Shown here one piece after another: positions 36,614-43,551 of a stretch of DNA of 64,000 nucleotides. Source of the stretch: Actinomadura citrea (lineage in GTDB: Bacteria; Actinomycetota; Actinomycetes; Streptosporangiales; Streptosporangiaceae); the NCBI RefSeq assembly GCF_013409045.1, contig NZ_JACCBT010000001.1:5022001-5086000 (forward strand). The letters run 5' to 3'. Under the pieces are notes generated by a model. That model was not told where the DNA came from. It searched no databases and worked only from the letters and a program-made list of their open reading frames with translations. Position numbers and translations under genes: made by a program. Position 1 is the first letter of the stretch. Every line of letters starts with the position of its first letter.

Positions 36614-38215
36614 CTAGGACGTGACGCGCTCGACCGGGCACGGCGAGGCGAGGCGGGTCGGCTGCGTCCGGCCCCGCAGCGTGACCTCGCCTCCGAGCGA
36701 CCAGTGCGCCGCCTCCTCCGGCCCCGCCTCGGCGAGGATCGAACCCGCCGCCAGCACGCGCTCGGTGGTGGTCTTGGCCATGTCGGTGAGGCGGGCCGCC
36801 TCGTTCACCGGGTCGCCGATCACGGTGTACTCGAACCGCTCCTCGGCGCCGATGTGCCCGGCGACGGCCTCGCCCGCCGAGACGCCGACGGCGGCGCTCA
36901 GCGCCGGAACGTCCTCGCGCAGCCGGCGGGCCAGTTCGCGGGACGCGGCGAGCGCGCGGGCGGGCGCGCCGTCCAGCGCGAGCGGCGCCCCGAAGATCGC
37001 CAGCGCGGCGTCGCCCTCGAACTTGTTGATCCAGCCGCCGTGCGCGCCGATGACCTCGACGACCACGGCGAAGAAGTCGTTCAGCAGCCGGACGACCTCG
37101 GCCGGCGGCCGGTCGGCGGCCAGCCGGGTGGAGCCGATGATGTCCACGAAGATCACCGCGACCTCGCGCGACTCGCCGCCGAGGTCGATGCCGCGCTCCA
37201 CCGCGACGCGCGCGGCGTCCGCGCCGACCTGGCGGCCGAACAGGTCGCGCAGCCGCTCGTGCTCGCGCAGCCCGGCGGCCATGTGGTTGAACCCCGCCTG
37301 CAGCAGCCCGACCTCGCTTGCGTCGTAGACGGGGACCTCGACGTCCAGGTCGCCGCGCTCGATCCGGGCGAGGCCGAGCCGCACCGACTCGACGGGGTCG
37401 GCGATGGCGCGGGCGGCGCCGTAGGTCACGCCGAGCCCGACGACCAGCGCGATGCCGCCGAGGGCGAGGACGGCGACGGCGAACTCCCGCACGGTGATCC
37501 TGGCGATGACGAACGACCCGACCGCGAGGGTGATCAGCCCGAGGATCGGGATGGCGGTGCCGAGGCCCCAGGCCAGCACGGACCGGGCGACGACGCCGGG
37601 CAGTCCCGTGCGGCGCGGCATCTCGCTGCGCAGCGCGGTGGTCACCGCGCGCCGCAGCAGCCGCTCGGTCAGCAGGTAGACGACCGTGCAGGTGGTGAGG
37701 CCGCCGAGCAGGCTCGTCAGGCCCAGCTTGACGGCGAGCAGGCCGGAGAAGGGGGCGTTGATGACGACCCAGCCGACCGTCCCGATCCCCCACAGCGTCA
37801 GGTGCAGGGCCATCAGCCGCAGCGGCCCGTACAGCAGCAGGGAGCGCTCGTGCCGGTCGGGCTCGTCGTGCCGCTCGACCATGCGCCGGACGCGGCGGAA
37901 GAACCGCTCGCCGAGGACGAGGCCGACCGGGACCGCGGCGGTGACGTAGAGGATGAAGACGATCAGGTTGATGAGCCGGAGCCGCTCGGACACCTCGCCG
38001 ACGGGATCGGGGACGACGACGGCGAACGCGAGCACGACCAGCGCGCCGCCGAGGTTCGCCAGCCCGGTGGCGATCCGCACCAGGACCCTGGCCCGGTGGG
38101 CGATCTGGGCCCGGGTGTCGTCCGGGCCGCCGTCGATCAGGCGCCACAGGGGGCCGAGCACGCTTCCCGGCCGGCGCCGGGGGCGGGGGGCGGTCTCGGC
38201 CCTTTCGGTCTTCAT
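36614..38215 (-). CDS. Membrane class III adenylate/guanylate cyclase with HAMP domain
   Basis: 533 residues: six hydrophobic segments (about 35-250), a HAMP linker (ADPVESVRLGLARIERGDLDVEVP, 265-315) and the class III cyclase domain (355-520). Catalytic residues are in place: FVDIIGST (first metal Asp), KFEGDAALAIFG (substrate Lys and second metal Asp) and YTVIGDPVNEAARL (Asp, Asn, Arg). It should make cAMP from ATP; six-helix plus HAMP architecture is known in mycobacteria (Rv1318c-type). ATG at 38215 chosen; ribosome site weak. A hairpin after hxlR separates it from that gene. Confidence 0.92.
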   Translation of the reverse strand: MKTERAETAPRPRRRPGSVLGPLWRLIDGGPDDTRAQIAHRARVLVRIATGLANLGGALVVLAFAVVVPDPVGEVSERLRLINLIVFILYVTAAVPVGLVLGERFFRRVRRMVERHDEPDRHERSLLLYGPLRLMALHLTLWGIGTVGWVVINAPFSGLLAVKLGLTSLLGGLTTCTVVYLLTERLLRRAVTTALRSEMPRRTGLPGVVARSVLAWGLGTAIPILGLITLAVGSFVIARITVREFAVAVLALGGIALVVGLGVTYGAARAIADPVESVRLGLARIERGDLDVEVPVYDASEVGLLQAGFNHMAAGLREHERLRDLFGRQVGADAARVAVERGIDLGGESREVAVIFVDIIGSTRLAADRPPAEVVRLLNDFFAVVVEVIGAHGGWINKFEGDAALAIFGAPLALDGAPARALAASRELARRLREDVPALSAAVGVSAGEAVAGHIGAEERFEYTVIGDPVNEAARLTDMAKTTTERVLAAGSILAEAGPEEAAHWSLGGEVTLRGRTQPTRLASPCPVERVTS

Positions 38216-38260
38216 GAGCGAGGAGATTATCCGGTCGAATCCCCCCGGGCCCCACCGCCG

Positions 38261-38289
38261 GTGAGCGACCTCGCCGAGGGATTGCTCAC
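38261..38289 (-). terminator. Hairpin directly after hxlR-type gene
   Basis: GTGAGC (38261-38266) pairs with GCTCAC (38284-38289), and inside it CCTC/GAGG forms a second arm, giving an extended stem that begins at the base after the stop codon of the gene at 38290-38784. It separates that gene from the cyclase gene downstream. Confidence 0.5.
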
Positions 38290-38784
38290 TCAGGTGCGGA
38301 TCGGCTCCAGCACTCGGTGCGGGTTGCGCAGAACCATGCTGACCGGGTCGGTGCGGTGGCGGACGCCGGGCCCGGCGTGGATCTCCAGCTCCTCCGGGGC
38401 GACGTGCCGCCCGCACGCCGCGCACCGCCCGTCCGGCCCGATCTCGGTGCCGCAGGCGAGGTGGACGAAGACGCGGCTCGGCTCGGCGGACAGGTGGGCC
38501 TCCGCCCAGCGGGCGAGGGCGTGGACGGCGGGCCACAGGTCCTTGCCCATGTCCGTCAGCACGTAGTCGTGCCCGTCCTTGACGAGCACGCCGGCGTCGA
38601 CCATCGACTGGAGCCGCGCCGACAGCACCGCGCGGGGGATGTCCAGGTGGACGAGGAAGTCGCTGAACCGGCGGACGCCGTAGAAGGCGTCCCGGACGAT
38701 CAGCAGCGTCCAGCGCTCCCCCACGACCTCCAGCGCGCGGGCCAGCGAGCAGTCCTGCGCCGCGTAGTCCTTGCCGAGTGCCAT
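38290..38784 (-). CDS. HxlR-family winged-helix regulator
   Basis: 164 residues. HxlR helix-turn-helix domain (residues 10-100): CSLARALEVVGERWTLLIVRDAFYGVRRFSDF, then IPRAVLSARLQSMVDAGVL. The C-terminal extension contains two cysteine pairs (CGTEIGPDGRCAACGRH), a zinc-ribbon-like piece seen in a subset of the family. It is divergent from an MFS transporter gene; two palindromes in the gap are candidate binding sites, so it probably represses that transporter. ATG at 38784. Confidence 0.92.
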   Translation of the reverse strand: MALGKDYAAQDCSLARALEVVGERWTLLIVRDAFYGVRRFSDFLVHLDIPRAVLSARLQSMVDAGVLVKDGHDYVLTDMGKDLWPAVHALARWAEAHLSAEPSRVFVHLACGTEIGPDGRCAACGRHVAPEELEIHAGPGVRHRTDPVSMVLRNPHRVLEPIRT

Positions 38785-38807
38785 GCCACCACAGTACCCA
38801 CTGGAGG

Positions 38808-38864
38808 GTTCAATGATTGAACTCTCTCGTGCTACCGTCACCACGTTGAGTTCGTTCAATGAAC
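38808..38864. promoter_or_regulatory. Two palindromes between hxlR-type gene and MFS gene, candidate operators
   Basis: GTTCAATGATTGAAC (38808-38822) is a perfect 7-1-7 palindrome, and GTTCAATGAAC (38854-38864) a perfect 5-1-5 palindrome sharing the GTTCAAT half. They are 46 bp apart (start to start) and the second lies 12 bp upstream of the MFS start. Both arms read GTTCA, consistent with a dimeric winged-helix repressor. Confidence 0.65.
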
Positions 38865-38875
38865 TTGGAGACCGC

Positions 38876-40270
38876 ATGACGACTCTGGCGACCCCCCGCG
38901 CCGCGAGCGGCGCGCCGGGCACCGCCGCCGCGCTGACGCTGCCGGCCGCGGCCACCCTGCTGGCCCTGATGAACTACTGCGCCCCCGCGGCGACGCTGGC
39001 CGACACCGCGCGCGGCCTGCGCGCCGGGGGGACCGCGCAGATCTGGCTGATGAGCTCGATCAGCCTCGGCCTGGCGGCGGCGCTGATGGCCGCGGGCAGC
39101 CTCGCCGACGACCACGGCCGCAGGCGCACCTTCGTGATCGGCGCGGTGGCGCTCGCCGTCTCCAGCGTCGCCTGCGCGCTCGCGCCCAACGCCGCGGTGT
39201 TCATCGCGGGCCGCGTCGCGCAGGGCGCGGCCAGCGCCGCCCTGCTGGTGACCGGGCTCGGCATCATCGGCGCCTCCTTCGCGCCGGGGCCGCGGCGGGC
39301 GAGGGCCGCCGGCATGTGGGGCGCGATGGTCGGCCTCGGCATCGCGCTCGGCCCCATCGCGGCGGCCGGGCTGACCGCGGCCGGCGGCTGGCGGCTGTGG
39401 TACTGGGCCACGGTCGCCGCGTCCGCGGTGCTCGCCGCGGCGGCGTCCCGCGCGCTCACCGAGTCCCGGGCCGAGCGCCCGCGCGGCGTGGACGTGCCGG
39501 GCCTGGTCACCATGAGCCTCGGCGTGGCGGCACTGGTGGCCGCGATCACCTGGGGCCGCACCGGCTGGACGGCCCCGGGCGTCCTCGCGCTGTTCGCCGC
39601 CGCGGCGGCCCTGCTGTCCGCGTTCGTCCTCGTCGAGTCGCGGCGGCGGGAGCCGATGGTCGACCTGGCGCTGTTCCGGCGGCCGGCGTTCCTGCTCTCG
39701 GTGACCGGGGCGCTCGTCACCGGGCTCGCCGTGATCGGGGTCATGACCTATCTGGCGACGATGATGAGCCTGGTGATGGGCCTGTCCCCGATCGCGGCGG
39801 CGCTGGTGCTGGCCATCTGGTCCGGGCTGTCGTTCCTCGTGGCCTTCCAGGCGCACCGCCTGCCCGCGCGGCTGCCCGTCCGGCGACTGCTGGCCGCCGG
39901 GTTCGCGCTCGCCGGCGTCAGCGAGCTCACGCTGGCGGGCCTGAGCCCGGACGCGCACTGGTGGCGGCTCGCCCCGGGCCTCGCCGCCGCCGGCGTCGCG
40001 AGCGGCCTGACCAACGCGATGCTGGCCCGGCTGGCCGTGGAGAGCGTCCCCGCCGACCGCGCGAGCATGGGCGCCGGCGCCAACAACACCGCCCGCTACA
40101 TCGGCGCGTCGCTGGGCGTGGCGATCGTCGGGGCGATCGCGACGGGTTCCGGGCACGACGCGGCCTCGCTGGCGCACGGCACGAACGTCGCGATGGTCGT
40201 CTCGGCCGTCACCGCCCTCGCCTACGCCGTCCTCGCCCTGGTGATCCGGGAGCGGGCCCGGACCTCCTGA
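38876..40270 (+). CDS. MFS drug exporter, DHA2 type
   Basis: 464 residues, about fourteen hydrophobic segments, with the DHA2 loop motif SLADDHGRRRTFVIG (about 76-90) and the antiporter motif C-like GLGIALGPIAAAGL near residue 160. Such proteins export drugs in exchange for protons. ATG at 38876 with GGAG five bases upstream; an upstream in-frame ATG at 38771 would run through the operator region and is rejected. Divergent from the HxlR-type regulator, which likely controls it. Confidence 0.9.
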   Translation: MTTLATPRAASGAPGTAAALTLPAAATLLALMNYCAPAATLADTARGLRAGGTAQIWLMSSISLGLAAALMAAGSLADDHGRRRTFVIGAVALAVSSVACALAPNAAVFIAGRVAQGAASAALLVTGLGIIGASFAPGPRRARAAGMWGAMVGLGIALGPIAAAGLTAAGGWRLWYWATVAASAVLAAAASRALTESRAERPRGVDVPGLVTMSLGVAALVAAITWGRTGWTAPGVLALFAAAAALLSAFVLVESRRREPMVDLALFRRPAFLLSVTGALVTGLAVIGVMTYLATMMSLVMGLSPIAAALVLAIWSGLSFLVAFQAHRLPARLPVRRLLAAGFALAGVSELTLAGLSPDAHWWRLAPGLAAAGVASGLTNAMLARLAVESVPADRASMGAGANNTARYIGASLGVAIVGAIATGSGHDAASLAHGTNVAMVVSAVTALAYAVLALVIRERARTS

Positions 40271-40276
40271 ACTCCA

Positions 40277-41674
40277 TCAGGCGAGTTCCTCGATGAAGGC
40301 GGCCAACTGGGTCAGGTTCCGGCACTCGTACATGGGGAGGAGCTCGCCGTAGCGGGACGCGGCGGAGTCGCCGGTGTCCCACTGGGCGCGCGGCTCGGGG
40401 TTGAGCCAGTAGGCGTGCCGGGCCCGGTCCGCCATCGACCGCACGATCGGCAGGGACAGCTCCCCGTAGTTGGACCGGGCGTCGCCGAGGATCAGCAGGG
40501 ACGTCCTGGAGGTGACGGCGTCGCGGTACCTGTCGTCGAACACCTTGAAGGCGTGGCCGTAGTTGGACCGGCCCGTGATCCACACGAGGTCGGCCTCGGC
40601 GGCGAGGCGGGTCATCGCGCCGGTGATGTCCGCGCCCGGCGCGAAGTACTTGGTGATCTCGTCGGTGGCGTCGATGAACGCGAACGCGCGGACCTTGCTG
40701 AACTGCTCCCGCAGCGCGAACGTCAGCAGCAGCGTGAAGTGCGCGAACGCCGACACCGAGTCGCTGGCGTCGCACAGCACCACCAGCTCGGGCCGGTGCG
40801 GGCGCCGCGGCCGGTGATGGGTGGTGAGCGGCACTCCCCCGCTGGCCAGGGACGCGCGGACCGTGCGGCGGAAGTCGAGCCGGCCCCGCCGCCCGTGGCG
40901 CTGCTTCTGCACGAGCCGGGACGCCAGCTTGCGCGCCAGCGGATACACCTCGCGGCGCAGCGCCTCCATCTCGGCGCGGGTCGCGCCGGCGAAGTCGAGC
41001 CGTTCCAGCGGGGGGCGGACCGCGATGCGGGCGGTCCGCTCGACGCCGGTGTCCTCGGCGATGCGGCGCCGCACCTCGCCCGCGACGAGGCCGGAGAAGC
41101 GGGCGATGCGGTCGCGGAACGTCCGGCGCGCGACGCGCTCGGCCATGCCGCCCCGCTCCCGCCCCGTCAGGACCGACTCCAGCAGCCGCGCCATCAGGGT
41201 CTCGGGCGACAGCGCGCTCAGCACGCCGGAGGAGAACCAGGACTCCTGCCCCGGCGTCCGGCCGTACTCGGCGACGGCCGTCCGGGCGAACCGGCGCAGC
41301 CCGGCGTCGTCCCCGGACAGGAGCAGCTCGGCGAGCTCGTCCCGGCGCCGCCGCACCTGCGGGTCGAGCGCCGCCGGGACGGGACGTCCGTCGTCGTCGA
41401 GCGTCCTCGCCGGGCGCTCGGGGTCGCGCGCCGCTCCCGCGCCGTCTCCGACGGCCGCCGGGAACCACAGGTCGAAGAGCGTGTCGAACGTCGCGCGGTG
41501 CTGGGGCCGCTTGACGACCGTCGCGGCGTAGGCGGCGCGCAGCGACTCTCGGTCGAGCAGGTCGACGGCCCGCACGGCGCGCACGGCGTCGAGCCCCTCG
41601 GCGACCGACACCGGCAGCCCGGCCCGCCGCAGCTCCGCGACGAACCCGGTGTGCCGGTCGACGAGTGAGGCCAT
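40277..41674 (-). CDS. VWA domain protein, CoxE-like
   Basis: 465 residues of the VWA/CoxE family. The C-terminal half (about 270-440) is a von Willebrand A domain with an intact metal site: VVLCDASDSVSAF gives the DxSxS triad, followed by ITGRSNYGHAFKVFDDR and LLILGDARSNY. The N-terminal half is helical and typical of VWA partners of MoxR ATPases. It starts one base after the moxR stop. MoxR-VWA pairs act as chaperones inserting cofactors into, or remodelling, a target protein; the target is not evident here. Confidence 0.9.
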   Translation of the reverse strand: MASLVDRHTGFVAELRRAGLPVSVAEGLDAVRAVRAVDLLDRESLRAAYAATVVKRPQHRATFDTLFDLWFPAAVGDGAGAARDPERPARTLDDDGRPVPAALDPQVRRRRDELAELLLSGDDAGLRRFARTAVAEYGRTPGQESWFSSGVLSALSPETLMARLLESVLTGRERGGMAERVARRTFRDRIARFSGLVAGEVRRRIAEDTGVERTARIAVRPPLERLDFAGATRAEMEALRREVYPLARKLASRLVQKQRHGRRGRLDFRRTVRASLASGGVPLTTHHRPRRPHRPELVVLCDASDSVSAFAHFTLLLTFALREQFSKVRAFAFIDATDEITKYFAPGADITGAMTRLAAEADLVWITGRSNYGHAFKVFDDRYRDAVTSRTSLLILGDARSNYGELSLPIVRSMADRARHAYWLNPEPRAQWDTGDSAASRYGELLPMYECRNLTQLAAFIEELA

Positions 41675-41675
41675 G

Positions 41676-42545
41676 TCAGCCGCTCAGCCCGAGTTCCTTG
41701 GCGGCGCGCTCCTGGTCGGAGACGTGCTTGAGGACGACGCCGAGCGTGCGGCCCACGGCGGCCTCGTCCAGGTCGTCCAGGCCGAGGGCCAGCAGGGTGC
41801 GCGCCCAGTCGACGGTCTCCGCGATCGACGGCGCCTTCTTGATCTCCAGGTCGCGCAGGGTGCCGACGGTGCGGACGAGCTGCTCGGCCAGCTCCGCCTC
41901 GATGCCCGGCACCTGCGCGAGGACGATGTCGCGCTCCCGGTCCGGCGCCGGGTAGCCCAGGTACAGGTAGAGGCAGCGGCGCTTGAGCGCCTCCGACAGC
42001 TCCCGCGCCGCGTTCGAGGTGATCAGCACGAAGGGCCGGCGGACCGCCGAGACGGTCCCGAGCTCGGGGATCGTGACCTGGAAGTCCGACAGGATCTCCA
42101 GCAGCATGCCCTCGACCTCGACGTCGGCCTTGTCCGCCTCGTCGATGAGCAGGACGGTCGGGTCGCTGCGGCGGATCGCCGCCAGCAGCGGCCGCTCCAG
42201 CAGGAACTCCTCGGAGAAGATGTCGTCGTGGGTCTCCTGCCAGGCGCGGTCGGCGGGCGCGGCCTGGATCGCGAGGAGCTGCTTCTTGTAGTTGAACTCG
42301 TAGAGCGCGCGGGCCTCGTCCAGGCCCTCGTAGCACTGCAGCCGGATCAGCTCCGCGCCGGTCGCCGCCGCCACGGCCTTCGCCAGCTCCGTCTTGCCGA
42401 CTCCCGCCGGGCCCTCCACCAGCAGCGGCTTGCCGAGCGCCTGGGCCAGGAACACCGTCGTGGCGATCGCGTCGTCGGCGAGGTAGCGGACGTCGGCGAG
42501 CCTGCGCCCGGCGTCGGCGGGTGAGGCGAACATCGCGTCGGTCAT
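41676..42545 (-). CDS. MoxR-family AAA+ ATPase
   Basis: 289 residues. Walker A GPAGVGKTEL (about 44-53), Walker B VLLIDEADKAD (128-138), sensor 1 ITSNAARELSEALKRRC and an arginine finger region fit the MoxR group of AAA+ ATPases. It overlaps the upstream lipoprotein stop as ATGA and precedes the VWA gene, so lipoprotein, ATPase and VWA are one operon. Long upstream in-frame extension is not coding. Confidence 0.93.
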   Translation of the reverse strand: MTDAMFASPADAGRRLADVRYLADDAIATTVFLAQALGKPLLVEGPAGVGKTELAKAVAAATGAELIRLQCYEGLDEARALYEFNYKKQLLAIQAAPADRAWQETHDDIFSEEFLLERPLLAAIRRSDPTVLLIDEADKADVEVEGMLLEILSDFQVTIPELGTVSAVRRPFVLITSNAARELSEALKRRCLYLYLGYPAPDRERDIVLAQVPGIEAELAEQLVRTVGTLRDLEIKKAPSIAETVDWARTLLALGLDDLDEAAVGRTLGVVLKHVSDQERAAKELGLSG

Positions 42546-42976
42546 CCCTTGCCCTTCCGCGCGGCGACCTTCTTGTAGGTCTGGTTGGTCCCGGCGAACA
42601 CGAGCGACGCCTTGTCCTCGCTGAGGGCGACGCCCCAGTAGGACGCGGACTTGGGGTCGCCGCCGTTCCACGAGAAGCGGTACCTGCCGCCGCCCTCGGG
42701 GATGGCCGAGCCGCTCCACAGCCTCTGCCTGCCCCGCACCCACACGCCGTTGCCGTCGGCCGTGAACTGGAAGTAGTCCTTGGCGGCGCCGACCCAGCGT
42801 CCCACCAGCGGCTTGACCTCGGAAGGCTTCACCGCCGGGAGCGGCGCCAGCGTGGTGGGCGGTGCGGACGGCGCCGCGTCCGCGGCCTGCTTCTCACCGC
42901 CGCCGCAGCCCGCGAGGGCCAGCCCGGCCGCGACGGCGCAGGCGGCGAGGATGGTCGAACGGGCCCGCACTGTCAC
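42542..42976 (-). CDS. Small lipoprotein, first gene of the MoxR-VWA operon
   Basis: 144 residues. Signal with lipobox LAGC (Cys24), a Pro/Ala-rich spacer and a beta-rich domain (60-140, GRWVGAAKDYFQFTADGNGVWVR, WSGSAIPEGGGRYRFSWNGGDP). No family recognised; the pattern recalls small beta-barrel or lipocalin-like secreted proteins. GTG start at 42976; TAGGAT at 43015-43010 on the minus strand is a good -10 element. Coupled to moxR by ATGA, so it may be the membrane-associated client or accessory of the pair (inference). Confidence 0.8.
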   Translation of the reverse strand: MTVRARSTILAACAVAAGLALAGCGGGEKQAADAAPSAPPTTLAPLPAVKPSEVKPLVGRWVGAAKDYFQFTADGNGVWVRGRQRLWSGSAIPEGGGRYRFSWNGGDPKSASYWGVALSEDKASLVFAGTNQTYKKVAARKGKG

Positions 42977-43092
42977 GGAGACCTCCGTATTTCCTGGGAC
43001 GGGAGCGGAATCCTACCGGCGCGTCCGCTCACACCTGAGGGGTAGCCGCCACATGGCACCCGGGGGTGACGCGGGCGCCCGGACCGCCCGTC

Positions 43093-43098
43093 TATAAC
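43093..43098 (+). promoter_or_regulatory. -10 element TATAAC, leaderless start for the gene at 43105
   Basis: TATAAC ends six bases before the ATG at 43105, so transcription should begin at or near the start codon. There is no ribosome binding site, which supports a leaderless message. Confidence 0.5.
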
Positions 43099-43104
43099 GG
43101 TGTC

Positions 43105-43446
43105 ATGACGACCCCACGACTGCCTCGCGAGGACCTCACGGCGGCCATGGCGGCCCGGCGCGAGCTGGGGCCCGACTACGACGACGCCTTCATCGAGACG
43201 GTCGTCGACCGCATCGAGGAGACCCTCGACGCCCGCACGGCGGCGCCGCGCGCCCGCCGCCGCGCCCCCGCCCCCGAGCCCCGGAGCGGCGACCGCGATC
43301 ACAGCCTGGCCATGGCGATACTGTCGCTGCTCGCCGCGATCCCGCTGAGCGCGATCGGCGTCGTCAACGCCGGCCTCCCCGGCCTTCTCATCGCCCTGGC
43401 CGGCATCGTCCTCATCAACTTCACCTACATCTTCCGGCCCAGATGA
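43105..43446 (+). CDS. Small two-helix integral membrane protein
   Basis: 113 residues. A charged N-terminal cytosolic region (PREDLTAAMAARRELGPDYDDAFIETVVDRIEETLDAR), a basic linker, then two transmembrane segments (about 73-88 and 91-109). This arrangement is widespread in actinobacteria as a conserved hypothetical protein; no function known to me. Both ends are isolated: it is read from an apparent leaderless promoter and followed by two strong hairpins. Confidence 0.8.
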   Translation: MTTPRLPREDLTAAMAARRELGPDYDDAFIETVVDRIEETLDARTAAPRARRRAPAPEPRSGDRDHSLAMAILSLLAAIPLSAIGVVNAGLPGLLIALAGIVLINFTYIFRPR

Positions 43447-43448
43447 AC

Positions 43449-43521
43449 CCAGGGGTAGCGCCCCCTGGAACCCCCGTCACGACGGGCAGGCGCGTTGCGC
43501 TCGCTCCACGCGCCTGCCCGT
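43449..43521. terminator. Two consecutive bidirectional hairpins
   Basis: CCAGGGG/CCCCTGG (43449-43468) and a perfect 14-bp stem ACGGGCAGGCGCGT / ACGCGCCTGCCCGT (43482-43495 and 43508-43521) with a 12-nt loop, between the convergent small membrane protein gene and the acyl-CoA dehydrogenase gene. Clear transcription terminators for both. Confidence 0.8.
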
Positions 43522-43551
43522 GATGAGGGCGGAGGACCGGGCCTGGCCCGG

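Noticed and set aside
38228-38247. GGTCGAATCC resembling a tRNA T-loop
   Set aside because: No matching acceptor, D or anticodon stems around it.
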